From: Marinomonas fungiae
GTDB lineage: Bacteria; Pseudomonadota; Gammaproteobacteria; Pseudomonadales; Marinomonadaceae
DNA: 64,000 nt
Reading direction: 5' to 3'
Assembly (NCBI RefSeq): GCF_001418205.1
Contig: NZ_LIQF01000009.1
Span: forward strand, 62,001 to 126,000
In this document: in pieces, positions 52,751-61,788 of the stretch
Numbering within the stretch: the stretch's first letter is position 1
Layout of the letters: each line of letters opens with the position of its first letter
Translations under genes and position numbers: made by a program
The notes under the pieces: model-generated
Told to the model about the DNA's origin: nothing
The model's database searches: none
The model's input: the letters and a program-made list of their open reading frames with translations, nothing else

Positions 52751-53560
52751 ATGAAAGACTTAACTTTTTTAGTCGTGGATGATTCGCAAACAGTTCGTAG
52801 TTTAGTAAAAACGGCTATATTTACTCAATTTGGCTCAAATCGAATTTTTACTGCCAGTAACGGCGTTCAAGCTAAAGATATTCTCTTGTCCAAAGAAGTG
52901 GATGTGATTATTTCCGATTGGGAAATGCCGAAGATGAGTGGGCAAGAGCTTTTAGCTTTCGTGAAAAAGTCCAAAAAGCTCAGTAAAATACCATTTATCA
53001 TGATGACGACACGAGGCGGCAAAGAGTCGGTTCTAGAAGCGATACAAAATGGTGTAAGTCATTATGTGGTTAAACCGTTTACAACGGAAAAGCTTGAGGA
53101 CGCTATTCGTCGCTCATGGACATCCTCTCGTAAACGAAAAGAAATGCGCTATGCTGGATTACCGCAACATATTTTGAAAATTGCCACACCCGAGCAAATG
53201 CTGGATGGCAGAATTCAAAACATTAGTCGATCAGGGGCTCTATTGGATTTACCATTCCACTCTGCTCTCGCACTATTTTCCAATATTAGAATGCACATCA
53301 GCATACCACTCAATGACAATGATACCATTCAGCTGTTCAATCTGGCTGGGCGTATCATTCGTATCTCAGCGCATGACGCTTCAGACCCAAACAATAAAAA
53401 CTGCTCTATCGCATTAATTTTTGACTATGAAAAATGCGAACAGAAAACCAAAGATAGCCTTAATTATCTAATTGATTTCCTAAGCTCCAATCTCCCCAAA
53501 CTGGTCAAGGAGGCTACACTAAAGTCATCCATGTGTGACAACTTCACGGGCATCAGTTAA
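52751..53560 (+). CDS. Response regulator with PilZ domain (REC-PilZ)
   Basis: Soluble protein of about 270 aa. N-terminal receiver: VVDDSQTVRSLV, phosphoacceptor Asp in IISDWEMPKMSG, conserved Lys in VVKPFTTEKLED; CheY-like. C-terminal PilZ: the RxxxR motif RKEMR and the second motif as NISRSGALL (Asn in place of Asp in D/NxSxxG). PilZ binds cyclic-di-GMP. The frame is open from a TTG at 52703; GTG 52742 or ATG 52751 are the natural starts. A regulator that reads both phosphorylation and c-di-GMP is expected; the cognate kinase is not adjacent. Confidence 0.88.
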   Translation: MKDLTFLVVDDSQTVRSLVKTAIFTQFGSNRIFTASNGVQAKDILLSKEVDVIISDWEMPKMSGQELLAFVKKSKKLSKIPFIMMTTRGGKESVLEAIQNGVSHYVVKPFTTEKLEDAIRRSWTSSRKRKEMRYAGLPQHILKIATPEQMLDGRIQNISRSGALLDLPFHSALALFSNIRMHISIPLNDNDTIQLFNLAGRIIRISAHDASDPNNKNCSIALIFDYEKCEQKTKDSLNYLIDFLSSNLPKLVKEATLKSSMCDNFTGIS

Positions 53561-53657
53561 TGAATCGACCAGCCTGAAAATATATCGATCTGGAGTCTAA
53601 TAGAGCTTTAAAGATAGTTCTAGTGAGGACTAGCGTATTTTGGGGAGTTGGATAAAA

Positions 53658-53712
53658 CTGAGTAATCAATCACTGTGTAGATGAGTTGCTTGTTAAAACC
53701 TTAACTATGATC
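53658..53712. repeat. Intergenic repeat, upstream copy
   Basis: GAGTAATCAATCACTGTGTA followed by GATGAGTTGCTTGTTAAAA. A diverged copy (GAGTGAACAATCACTTTTTA then GATGAATGACTTGCTAAA) stands at 54524-54570. About 70 percent of bases agree over 40. Confidence 0.55.
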
Positions 53713-53733
53713 GAACTCTTCGTTTTCAACATA

Positions 53734-54180
53734 TTAATGCTTTGGACGAATCACGACCGTTCCAGCAATCTTGTCATGCCAACCTTGCTTTTTACCATCC
53801 CAAGCAACCCAGAAAAAACCTAAGCCAAACGGGATAGCCGATATAAAGTAAGCTAAATAGCGAATAATGGCTTGTTTCGTAGAAAGCTTCGCACCAGTTT
53901 TGGAATCAAGCACCATAGCCTTGATCACCATTTTACCTGGCGTCGCCGATTTATAGATCCAAAATAAAATGGTGGCGATTAATGGCATGACATAAGAAAT
54001 AATAAAATCACCTCCCATTAGCCACGAATCAGAATGCTGTGCTTCATCGCCATACACTAAAAACAACAATGGAGTCGAGACGCATAAAAGGATAACCGTA
54101 TCAATCAAAGACGCACCTGTTCTTGCCCAAAAACCAGCATATTGATATGCGCCAAACTTCTCCAACTCTTTCCCACTCAT
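53734..54180 (-). CDS. RDD-family membrane protein
   Basis: Small inner-membrane protein of 148 aa with the RDD pattern: YAGFWARTGASLIDTVILL, a second hydrophobic segment with LFLVYGDEAQ loop, PLIATILFWIYKSATPGKMVIK and IRYLAYFISAIPFGLGFFW. Three to four helices. RDD proteins include sodium or proton antiporters and accessory proteins; function here unknown. ATG 54180 is chosen because GGAAGGG lies seven to eight bases upstream; the frame extends to 54201. Confidence 0.88.
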   Translation of the reverse strand: MSGKELEKFGAYQYAGFWARTGASLIDTVILLCVSTPLLFLVYGDEAQHSDSWLMGGDFIISYVMPLIATILFWIYKSATPGKMVIKAMVLDSKTGAKLSTKQAIIRYLAYFISAIPFGLGFFWVAWDGKKQGWHDKIAGTVVIRPKH

Positions 54181-54329
54181 CACTATTCCCTTCCAGTCCA
54201 TTGTGTCAAAGTATTTTTAACCGCGCGTAGCATAGCAAATAGACAAAAATGACAAAATAATCATTCTTATTTATTTCACCGGTGCTAAAAGCGTTAAATT
54301 AGCTGCACCCTAGCACTGGTTGGCCTAAT

Positions 54330-54445
54330 AAGGGTCATTAGCAAAACAGTTCACGCGAAAGCGATCGTAAAGACCATTTCAGCTCTAGTGCTCGAATAAG
54401 CGCGTCATAATGACAGGCCGTGTAATGGGTTATTGGGTAGGTGCT
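54330..54445 (-). pseudogene. Decayed copy of the VF530-family gene
   Basis: On the minus strand the text reads TRLFEH, two stops, then [17 protein letters not shown], against [26 protein letters not shown] in the intact gene at 47184-47399. The N-terminal part contains a deletion and the C-terminal half is lost. It has several in-frame stops. Confidence 0.8.
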
Positions 54446-54523
54446 GGTGGCAGTTTTTAGCTGGATCTAATTGCTCTCAAGTGAGAAAAGCCAGCTCAGA
54501 TACGGCTGACTTGATTTTGAGAG

Positions 54524-54570
54524 TGGAGTGAACAATCACTTTTTAGATGAATGACTTGCTAAACTATAAT
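54524..54570. repeat. Intergenic repeat, downstream copy
   Basis: Diverged copy of 53658-53712, in the same orientation, lying between the two pseudogene fragments. Confidence 0.5.
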
Positions 54571-54619
54571 GTGACAAGCACTTGAGATCGGAGACTAAAT
54601 TTCATCCGCCCCTGAGGTA

Positions 54620-54826
54620 ACGGGCGGTAGAAGCAAAACATGAGCTCTACACGTTATTGGATGCCGTATTGGCGCACCAATCGCAGCATTTGTCCGGTGA
54701 CAAGCCTCATTGTCTGCGTCTGTTCCGCTACGAAATGGAATGGGCGCATATTTTGAAGAATATCTACGCCATGACCGACCGTATTGCCAAGATACAGTTG
54801 GATAGGGGTGATGGGGATTTGGCTTA
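54620..54826 (+). pseudogene. Decayed 3' fragment of the Na/Pi cotransporter gene
   Basis: About 182 bases match 52343-52523 with high identity. The frame reads VEAKHELYTLLDAVLAHQ, then FRYEMEWAHILKNIYAMTDR and IAKIQL, against VEAKQELYTLLDAVLAHQ in the intact gene. There is a TAA directly before the first homologous codon and no start. After QL the frame changes to DRGDGDLA and stops at TAA 54824-54826, the first base overlapping the next palindromic element. Confidence 0.9.
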
Positions 54827-54902
54827 AGGGGTCAGATTCCTTCTAAAGCAATATCGTTGGCCATTGCCTACGAATCTATACTTGTAAGGAATCTGACCCC
54901 TT
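54826..54902. repeat. 77-bp paired palindromic (REP/MITE-like) element, copy 1
   Basis: Arms AAGGGGTCAGATTCCTT (54826-54842) and AAGGAATCTGACCCCTT (54886-54902) are perfect inverted repeats around 43 bases. The centre shares ATATCGTTGG and CCTACGAATCTATACTTGT with copy 2. See copy 2 for the compensatory difference. Confidence 0.93.
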
Positions 54903-54918
54903 TATTGATGATAGATCC

Positions 54919-54944
54919 ATTCCCGCGGGAACCGCGGTCCTACA
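54919..54944. repeat. REP-like palindrome
   Basis: On the minus strand TGTAGGACCGCGGTTCCC followed by GCGGGAAT, close in form to the Pseudomonas-type REP (TGTAGGAGCGGGCTTGCCCGCG). CCGCGG and CCCGCGGG are internal palindromes. Single copy seen. Confidence 0.5.
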
Positions 54945-55046
54945 AAAACTGCGACTCACTTCAGAAATGCAATATCTATCGCTGAGTACAATCGGCTCGT
55001 ACAAAGGTCGGGAATAAGGTCAGGCAGGGAATGGCTGCTATCACTT

Positions 55047-55123
55047 AAGGGGTCAGATCCCTTCTGCACCGATATCGTTGGCAACTACCTACGAATCTAT
55101 ACTTGTAAGGGATCTGACCCCTT
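55047..55123. repeat. 77-bp paired palindromic (REP/MITE-like) element, copy 2
   Basis: Arms AAGGGGTCAGATCCCTT (55047-55063) and AAGGGATCTGACCCCTT (55107-55123), same 77-base length and 43-base centre as copy 1. The arm base that is T in copy 1 is C here, and its partner in the other arm changes from A to G, so pairing is kept. It ends 23 bases before the pnp terminator. Confidence 0.93.
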
Positions 55124-55145
55124 TGCAACATAAATCGCCGGCAAT

Positions 55146-55174
55146 AAAAAAGGAGCACCGAGGTGCTCCTTTTT
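55146..55174 (-). terminator. Rho-independent terminator of pnp and the operon
   Basis: AAAAAGGAGCACC-GA-GGTGCTCCTTTTT perfect stem; minus-strand T-run follows. 25 bases past the pnp stop. Confidence 0.93.
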
Positions 55175-55198
55175 AGGATCTAACCAGAAGTTAGGAGA

Positions 55199-57310
55199 TT
55201 AGCCAGCTACGAATGCTGCTTTTTCTTCTTCAGTCACTTCTTTGATAGAAAGCTTGATACGACCGCGTGCGTCTACGTCTAGGACTTTAACGATTACGTC
55301 TTGGCCTTCTTGTAGTACGTCAGCGACTGCACGGATGCGCTCTTCAGCGATCTGAGAGATGTGTACTAGGCCGTCTTTGCCTGGAAGGATGTTCACGAAT
55401 GCACCGAATTCCGCTAGGCGAACGACTTTACCTTGGTAAAGTTTGTCGACTTCTGCTTCTGCAGTGATTTCGTGGATACGTAGCATCGCTGCGTCAGATG
55501 ATGTTTTATCTGGAGCGTAGATACGTACTGTACCATCGTCGTCTAGGTCGATAGAAGCGCCTGTGTCTTCAGTGATAGAGCGGATTGTTGCGCCGCCTTT
55601 ACCGATAACTTCACGGATCTTCTCAGGATCGATCTTGAATGTCGCCATAGATGGTGCATTCGGAGATACTTCTGGACGAGCGTAGCCAATGACTTGAGCC
55701 ATTTCACGTAGGATGTGCTTACGTGCTTCCATCGCTTGAGTTAGGGCGATGTCCATGATCTCTTCGTTGATACCTTCGATCTTGATGTCCATCTGTAGCG
55801 CTGTGATACCTTCTTCAGTACCCGCTACTTTGAAGTCCATGTCGCCTAGGTGGTCTTCGTCACCTAGGATGTCAGTTAGGACTGCGAAGCCGTCGTCTTC
55901 TTTTACAAGACCCATTGCGATACCCGCAACTGGTGCTTTAAGAGGAACGCCTGCGTCCATCATAGATAGAGACGCACCACACACAGACGCCATTGAGCTT
56001 GAACCATTCGATTCAGTGATCTCAGATACCACGCGGATTGTGTATGGGAATTCGTCTTCAGAAGGAAGAACAGCCTGTACACCACGACGTGCTAGACGAC
56101 CGTGACCGATTTCACGACGACCGACTCCGCCCATACGACCACACTCACCTACAGAGTAAGGAGGGAAGTTGTAGTGCAGCATGAAGCTGTCTTTCGATTC
56201 GCCCGCTAGACCGTCAGCGATCTGAGCGTCACGGCTTGTACCTAGTGTACAAGTTGCGATCGCTTGTGTTTCACCACGTGTGAACAAAGCAGAACCGTGA
56301 GTTTTCTTCAACATGCCCACTTCAACAGCGATTGGACGAACAGTGCTGTTGTCACGACCGTCGATACGTGGCTTGCCGTCGATTACGCGACGACGCACGA
56401 TGTTTTTCTCAAGCTTACCGAAAGCACCGGCTACGTCAGCTTCAGAGAAAGCACCTTCTTCTGTTACTAGCGCTTCGATCGCTGCGGCGCGAACTTCGCC
56501 TAGTTTCGCGTAACGAGCCATCTTGTCAGAGATAGTGTACGCTTCTTCGATTTGCGCTGCGAAGCCTGACGCTACCGCTGCTTTTAGCTCTTCGTTTGTT
56601 GCTTCAGGAGCCCAGTCCCAACGTGGTTTGCCAGCTTCAGCTGCAAATTCGTTGATCGCTTGAACCGCCGTTTGCATTTCTTTGTGCGCGTAAAGTACCG
56701 CACCTAGCATTTCGTCTTCTGTCAGCTCTTGTGCTTCAGACTCAACCATTAGTACTGCGTCTTTGGTACCCGCTACCACCATGTCTAGTAGAGATTCTGC
56801 TAGCTCAGAGTTTAGTGGGTTAAGCATGTAGCCAGACTCATCGTTGAAGCCAACACGAGCTGCACCGATAGGACCGTTGAATGGGATACCTGATACAGCT
56901 AGTGCTGCAGAGGTTGCCAGCATTGCAGGGATATCAGCGTCTAGGTTTGTGTTAGTCGACATTACGGTACAAACAACTTGTACTTCGTTCATGAAACCTT
57001 TCGGGAACAGTGGACGAATTGGACGGTCGATTAGACGTGACGTTAGGGTTTCTTTTTCAGAAGGACGGCCTTCACGTTTTAGGAAACCACCTGGGATTTT
57101 ACCAACCGCGTAAGTACGCTCTTGGTAGTGTACAGACAGTGGGAAGAAGTCTTGACCAGCGTTTGCGCTCTTCGCGCCAACCACTGTTGCAAGCACTTGT
57201 GCATCGCCCATTGTACATAGAACAGCACCCGTCGCTTGACGTGCGATACGGCCTGTTTCTAGGGTAACTTCTTGATTTCCGTATTGGAAAGTTTTAGTCG
57301 TAATACTCAC
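55199..57310 (-). CDS. pnp: Polynucleotide phosphorylase
   Basis: Exoribonuclease of the degradosome type that uses phosphate to shorten RNA 3' ends. Two RNase PH domains (about 1-215 and 310-545, the second with [17 protein letters not shown] and [20 protein letters not shown], the latter carrying metal residues), a helical linker, KH domain with [12 protein letters not shown] near 566 and S1 domain from about 620 ([23 protein letters not shown]). Length of 703 aa is normal. Last gene of rimP...pnp; between rpsO and pnp lie a terminator and a long stem like the RNase III target of the E. coli pnp leader. Confidence 0.97.
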   Translation of the reverse strand: MSITTKTFQYGNQEVTLETGRIARQATGAVLCTMGDAQVLATVVGAKSANAGQDFFPLSVHYQERTYAVGKIPGGFLKREGRPSEKETLTSRLIDRPIRPLFPKGFMNEVQVVCTVMSTNTNLDADIPAMLATSAALAVSGIPFNGPIGAARVGFNDESGYMLNPLNSELAESLLDMVVAGTKDAVLMVESEAQELTEDEMLGAVLYAHKEMQTAVQAINEFAAEAGKPRWDWAPEATNEELKAAVASGFAAQIEEAYTISDKMARYAKLGEVRAAAIEALVTEEGAFSEADVAGAFGKLEKNIVRRRVIDGKPRIDGRDNSTVRPIAVEVGMLKKTHGSALFTRGETQAIATCTLGTSRDAQIADGLAGESKDSFMLHYNFPPYSVGECGRMGGVGRREIGHGRLARRGVQAVLPSEDEFPYTIRVVSEITESNGSSSMASVCGASLSMMDAGVPLKAPVAGIAMGLVKEDDGFAVLTDILGDEDHLGDMDFKVAGTEEGITALQMDIKIEGINEEIMDIALTQAMEARKHILREMAQVIGYARPEVSPNAPSMATFKIDPEKIREVIGKGGATIRSITEDTGASIDLDDDGTVRIYAPDKTSSDAAMLRIHEITAEAEVDKLYQGKVVRLAEFGAFVNILPGKDGLVHISQIAEERIRAVADVLQEGQDVIVKVLDVDARGRIKLSIKEVTEEEKAAFVAG

Positions 57311-57342
57311 TCGTATTCCTTAACTTATTTTTTTGTAACTTT

Positions 57343-57447
57343 CTCCCAAAGACAATCTTTAGTAGCCAGTACTCAAATGTATTCTTTACTGCGTCGTTTT
57401 GTTGATCGGAGAAAAACACATATGAAGTACAGGCTGTCCCTTGGGAG
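57343..57447 (-). ncRNA. pnp leader stem (possible RNase III autoregulation site)
   Basis: On the minus strand CTCCCAAGGGAC (57447-57436) can pair with GTCTTTGGGAG (57353-57343), giving about 11 pairs with one wobble and one bulge, enclosing about 80 bases. It sits just upstream of pnp, where E. coli has an RNase III-cut hairpin through which PNPase controls itself. This is by analogy. Confidence 0.5.
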
Positions 57448-57454
57448 GCCTATA

Positions 57455-57486
57455 AAGAAAAAAGGGCCATATGGTTATGGCCCTTT
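57455..57486 (-). terminator. Terminator after rpsO
   Basis: AAAGGGCCATA-TGGT-TATGGCCCTTT stem (57461-57486) with TTTTTTCTTT downstream on the minus strand. It separates rpsO from pnp, as in E. coli. Confidence 0.93.
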
Positions 57487-57493
57487 CTCTGTC

Positions 57494-57763
57494 TTAGCGA
57501 CGTAGACCTAGCTTTTTGATCAAGCTAGTGTAACGTGCAGCGTCTTTACGCTTTAGGTAGTCCAGCAATTTACGGCGCTGGTTTACCATGCGAATTAGAC
57601 CGCGACGAGAATGGTGGTCGCCTTTGTGATCTTTGAAGTGACCTTGTAGACCTTCGATGTTCTTAGTTAGCAATGCAACTTGAACTTCTGGTGAACCAGT
57701 GTCGCCTTCTTTAACCTGAAACTCTGCAACCAATGCTGCTTTTTGTTCTGCAGACAATGCCAT
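57494..57763 (-). CDS. rpsO: 30S ribosomal protein S15
   Basis: Primary binder of the central domain of 16S rRNA. Sequence [55 protein letters not shown] and the end [13 protein letters not shown] are diagnostic. 89 aa. ATG 57763 chosen (GGAGAT eight bases upstream); the frame begins five codons earlier. Followed by its own terminator. Confidence 0.98.
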   Translation of the reverse strand: MALSAEQKAALVAEFQVKEGDTGSPEVQVALLTKNIEGLQGHFKDHKGDHHSRRGLIRMVNQRRKLLDYLKRKDAARYTSLIKKLGLRR

Positions 57764-57849
57764 AATCTTTATCTCCAATTAATATGCTATGAATGTGTCC
57801 AGGATAGCCGAGCATATTTTCAGTTACCCTAGGGCCGAGTATTCTAGCA

Positions 57850-58779
57850 CTATTTTTTCGCTAACTCACTCGTATTTACCAATCGATGTGGCTTAATTTT
57901 GCCTTTTTTCACTTCGCCTAAACCCATGAAAGCGCGTGTGCCTTCTACGTATAGGCGTAGTAATTGACCTTCGTCAAAACCACGTGTGTTGCTTAGTAAT
58001 CTACCAAACACTATATCTTGGGATTCTTGCACTGACATGACAATCTCCGGTAAATGCAATACGGCGGTATCCGCACCCATTAACTGTTGATCAAGAATGT
58101 CTTCGCCCTGTTCAGCCAACGCTTCAAATTCTTCGATGGTAAGCATGTCCGCTGGATCATAGCCTGCGGTTGAGACACGATGTAACGTCTTAAGATGCGC
58201 ACCACAACCCATGGCTTCACCGATATCTTCACCAATGGTGCGAATATAAGTGCCTTTGGTACAGCTAATGTCCAAAGTCAGAGTGTTTTCACTGCGCTCC
58301 AGCACCTCTAAATTTGAGATAAAGACCTTACGGCGTTTACGCTCAATAGTGATGCCTTGACGGGCGTATTCGTACAAAGGCTTACCTTCGTGCTTTAACG
58401 CGGAATACATCGGTGGTACTTGCTCGATCTCCCCACGGAAACGATCCAGTAGCGTTTCTAATTCATCATCAGAAAGCTGTGGTACAGTTTCATTAGTCAG
58501 GATATCGCCTTCTTTATCGCCTGTGGTGGTACGAATACCCAGTTCAATACAGGTAATGTAACGCTTGTCAGCGTCGAGAAGGAATTGCGAGAATTTGGTG
58601 GCTTCGCCAAGACAAAGCGGCAACATGCCAGTGGCAAGTGGGTCAAGTGCCCCCGTATGTCCGGCTTTAGCAGCACGGAACACACGGCGAACTTTTTGTA
58701 ACGCTTGATTAGAGCTCAGACCCAGAGGTTTGTTTAGTAGCACAACGCCATCAATGGCGCGCCATTGCGTTTTACCCAT
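57850..58779 (-). CDS. truB: tRNA pseudouridine(55) synthase
   Basis: Converts U55 of tRNA to pseudouridine. Catalytic Asp46 in GHTGALDPLATGMLP, KxP motif LLNKPLGLSSNQAL at the N-terminus, CTKGTYIRTIGEDIG, and a C-terminal PUA-like domain (about 250-309, EGTRAFMGLGEV). 309 aa, close to E. coli's 314. Ten bases after rbfA in the operon. Confidence 0.97.
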   Translation of the reverse strand: MGKTQWRAIDGVVLLNKPLGLSSNQALQKVRRVFRAAKAGHTGALDPLATGMLPLCLGEATKFSQFLLDADKRYITCIELGIRTTTGDKEGDILTNETVPQLSDDELETLLDRFRGEIEQVPPMYSALKHEGKPLYEYARQGITIERKRRKVFISNLEVLERSENTLTLDISCTKGTYIRTIGEDIGEAMGCGAHLKTLHRVSTAGYDPADMLTIEEFEALAEQGEDILDQQLMGADTAVLHLPEIVMSVQESQDIVFGRLLSNTRGFDEGQLLRLYVEGTRAFMGLGEVKKGKIKPHRLVNTSELAKK

Positions 58780-58788
58780 GGTAAGCGC

Positions 58789-59175
58789 TTACTCTTCGTT
58801 TGAGTCTTGTTTCTGGTCCTTGCGAACAGCTTCGTCAATCAACGCAGACATGCGTGCACCGTTTACTACGCTGTTGTCGTAGTGGAAACGTAGGTGCGGC
58901 ATGATGCGCAGTTTCACTTCTTTCGCAAGGCGAGAACGCAGGAAGTTTTTTGCACTTTCCAGTGCCGCTTGGTTTTCTGCCAAACGTTCCGCATTGTCAT
59001 CTAACCCAAGCACGGTGTAGTACACATCCGCATAGCCTAGGTCTTTTGCAACACGCACTTCGTTGATCGTTACCATACCAAGACGTGGGTCTTTCACTTC
59101 AAATTGTATTAGGGATGCCAGCTCCTTTTGGAGCTGGTCACCGATACGACTAGTACGACTAAATTCGCCTGCCAT
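58789..59175 (-). CDS. rbfA: Ribosome-binding factor A
   Basis: Small KH-type protein needed for maturation of the 16S 5' end and cold adaptation. MAGEFSRTSRIGDQLQKEL, then VKDPRLGMVTINEVRVAKDL and LRIMPHLRFHYDNSV are family marks; the C-terminus is acidic (KQDSNEE). 128 aa. 14 bases downstream of infB. Confidence 0.97.
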   Translation of the reverse strand: MAGEFSRTSRIGDQLQKELASLIQFEVKDPRLGMVTINEVRVAKDLGYADVYYTVLGLDDNAERLAENQAALESAKNFLRSRLAKEVKLRIMPHLRFHYDNSVVNGARMSALIDEAVRKDQKQDSNEE

Positions 59176-59189
59176 TGTGTATCCCTGTA

Positions 59190-61763
59190 TTAAAGTGTAC
59201 GAGCGACTTCGATAGTCTTGAAGACCTCGATCTTATCGCCTTCTTTCACGTCGTTGTAGTTCTTCACGCCGATACCACATTCCATACCTTGACGGACTTC
59301 GTTAACAGCGTCTTTGAAACGACGTAGAGATTCTAGTTCACCTTCGAAAATTACCACGTTGTCACGTAGGACACGGATTTTCTCGTTACGGTAAACCGTA
59401 CCCTCAAGCACCATACAACCCGCTACCAGACCGAACTTAGGTGAACGGAATACGTCACGTACTTCTGCTGTACCAACGATTTCTTCACGTAGATCTGGTG
59501 TCAACATGCCTGATAGGGCTTGTTTCACATCGTCGATGATGTTGTAGATAACGCTGTAGTAACGTAGGTCTACGTTTTCACGCTCGATGAACTGCTTCGC
59601 TGAGCTGTCCGCACGTACGTTGAAGCCGAAGATTACCGCGTTTGAAGCAAGCGCTAGGGTCGCGTCAGTTTCAGTGATACCACCTACACCGCTTGATACT
59701 ACGTTTACTTTTACTTCGTCAGTACTTAGGTCAGTCAAAGACTTGATCAGAGCTTCCAACGAACCACGAACGTCGGCTTTCAATACGATGTTCAGCGTGC
59801 CAACTTCTTCTTGGCCCATGCCAGAGAATAAGTTTTCAAGCTTAGCAGAGTGCTGGCGAGCAAAGCGTACTTCACGGTATTTACCTTGACGGAAGTTCGC
59901 TACTTCACGCGCTTTACGCTCGTCTGCTACAACGATGAACTCTTCACCGGCATCTGGTGTGCCGTCAAGACCTAGGATCTCAACTGGGATAGATGGACCA
60001 GCAGACTCAACAGCCTTACCATTCTCATCCAACAACGCACGTACACGCCCCATTTGCAGACCCGCTAGTACGATGTCCCCTTTCTTCAGAGTACCGTTCT
60101 GTACGAGTACTGTTGCCACAGAACCGCGACCACGATCTAGACGAGATTCAACCACCACACCTTTACCTGGTGCGCTTGGAACCGCTGTCAGTTCAAGTAC
60201 TTCTGCTTGCAGTAGAACCGCTTCTAGAAGCTCGTCGATACCTTCACCAGATTTCGCCGATACGCCTACGAATTGAACGTCACCGCCCCATTCTTCTGGC
60301 ACAACTTCTTGTGCTACCAACTCGTTTTTCACTTTGTCGATATCAGCAGATTCTTTATCGATCTTAGTCATGGCAACAACAATTGGAACGCCCGCTGCAC
60401 GAGAGTGCTGGATCGCTTCAATCGTCTGAGGCATTACGCCGTCGTCTGCCGCACACACTAGGATTACGATATCCGTTGCTTGCGCACCACGTGCACGCAT
60501 CGCCGTGAACGCCGCGTGTCCAGGTGTATCAAGGAAACTCACCATGCCGTGATCAGTTTCTACGTGGTAAGCACCGATGTGCTGCGTGATACCACCAGAC
60601 TCGCCCGCTGCTACGCGTGTAGTACGGATGTAGTCAAGTAGCGACGTTTTACCGTGGTCAACGTGGCCCATTACGGTCACAACTGGCGCACGTTTAACCG
60701 CCTCACCTTCATAATCGATAGAGTCGATCATGTCGTTTTCTAAGGCATTTTCGTCAATGAATTTAACTTTGTGACCCATTTCTTCAACGACTAGCGTTGC
60801 TGTGTCACGGTCAATTGTTTGGTTAATGGTCGCCATAGCGCCCATCTTAAACATCACCTTGATCACTTCTGCAGCTTTAATGGCCATTTTGTCAGCCAGT
60901 TCCGCTACCGTGATGCTTTCAGGAATCGCTACTTCATGAATCATTGGCGCAGTTGGTTTTTGGAAACCATGCTCTTGCTTCGAAGGCTTCTTCAGCTTAC
61001 GTTTGCCGCCGCGACGAGAAAACTCGTCATCATCATTCAAAGAAATACGGCCTGTGCGTTTTTGATCAGCACGGCCACGTGGCTTGTCTTTTTCACGATC
61101 GTTTTGCTTAGGTGCAGCTTTTTTACCTTTCGGCGCTGGTCCGCTTTTGACTTCGCCAGCTGCTTGAGAAACCTTACGATTGGTTTTGGTCTCTTTAGAA
61201 TTATCCACGAGTTGTTCCGCTCCCATATCGGAGTCGTTTGGCTCCGTTTGCTTTGCTGCTCGGTCTGCTGCTGCACGCTCTTGTTGTTGGCGTTCAGCTT
61301 CTTTACGAGCTAGTTCTTCAGCTTCGGCTTTTGCCTTAGCTGCCTGTTCGGCCTCAAGTTTTGCCGCCTCTTCGCGAGCCTTCTCAGCCTCAATACGTGC
61401 TTGCTCTTCTGTCGCGCGTTGCTGTGCCAGCATTTCTTGCTGACGTTTTAGCTCATCTTCGACATCCGTGCGTTTCACGTAAGTGCGTTTTTTCTTAACC
61501 GCAACGTTAACTGTTTTATTACCAGCACCAGCAGATAGCGTACTCTTCGTGCGACGCTGAAGGGTAATGCGTTGCTCACCTTCCGTCTCACCCGAGTCGC
61601 CATGCTGACGCTTAAGGTAGTTTAACAGTACTTGCTTCTCAACATCAGATACTTCTTGATCCGCGCTCTTATGAGGCAGGCCAGCATCTTTCATCTGAGT
61701 TAATAGTTTCTCGACTGGTGTGTTCACCAGTTCGGATAATATCTTAACGGTTTGAACTGTCAT
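59190..61763 (-). CDS. infB: Translation initiation factor IF-2
   Basis: GTPase that places initiator tRNA on the ribosome. N-terminal IF2_N domain ([20 protein letters not shown]), a long charged coiled-coil region (about 105-280, Lys/Glu/Ala-rich), a second IF2_N ([14 protein letters not shown]), then the G domain with [12 protein letters not shown] (about 365), DTPGHAAF and TKIDK, followed by domains II-IV. 857 aa, near E. coli's 890. The initiator tRNA gene that it serves heads the same cluster. Confidence 0.98.
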   Translation of the reverse strand: MTVQTVKILSELVNTPVEKLLTQMKDAGLPHKSADQEVSDVEKQVLLNYLKRQHGDSGETEGEQRITLQRRTKSTLSAGAGNKTVNVAVKKKRTYVKRTDVEDELKRQQEMLAQQRATEEQARIEAEKAREEAAKLEAEQAAKAKAEAEELARKEAERQQQERAAADRAAKQTEPNDSDMGAEQLVDNSKETKTNRKVSQAAGEVKSGPAPKGKKAAPKQNDREKDKPRGRADQKRTGRISLNDDDEFSRRGGKRKLKKPSKQEHGFQKPTAPMIHEVAIPESITVAELADKMAIKAAEVIKVMFKMGAMATINQTIDRDTATLVVEEMGHKVKFIDENALENDMIDSIDYEGEAVKRAPVVTVMGHVDHGKTSLLDYIRTTRVAAGESGGITQHIGAYHVETDHGMVSFLDTPGHAAFTAMRARGAQATDIVILVCAADDGVMPQTIEAIQHSRAAGVPIVVAMTKIDKESADIDKVKNELVAQEVVPEEWGGDVQFVGVSAKSGEGIDELLEAVLLQAEVLELTAVPSAPGKGVVVESRLDRGRGSVATVLVQNGTLKKGDIVLAGLQMGRVRALLDENGKAVESAGPSIPVEILGLDGTPDAGEEFIVVADERKAREVANFRQGKYREVRFARQHSAKLENLFSGMGQEEVGTLNIVLKADVRGSLEALIKSLTDLSTDEVKVNVVSSGVGGITETDATLALASNAVIFGFNVRADSSAKQFIERENVDLRYYSVIYNIIDDVKQALSGMLTPDLREEIVGTAEVRDVFRSPKFGLVAGCMVLEGTVYRNEKIRVLRDNVVIFEGELESLRRFKDAVNEVRQGMECGIGVKNYNDVKEGDKIEVFKTIEVARTL

Positions 61764-61788
61764 TAAGTTCCCCCTTTTTACTCAGATT

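Noticed and set aside
54202-55145. Complete insertion sequence or transposase gene in the repeat-rich kilobase
   Set aside because: All six frames lack a transposase-like open frame; only palindromes and gene remnants are present.
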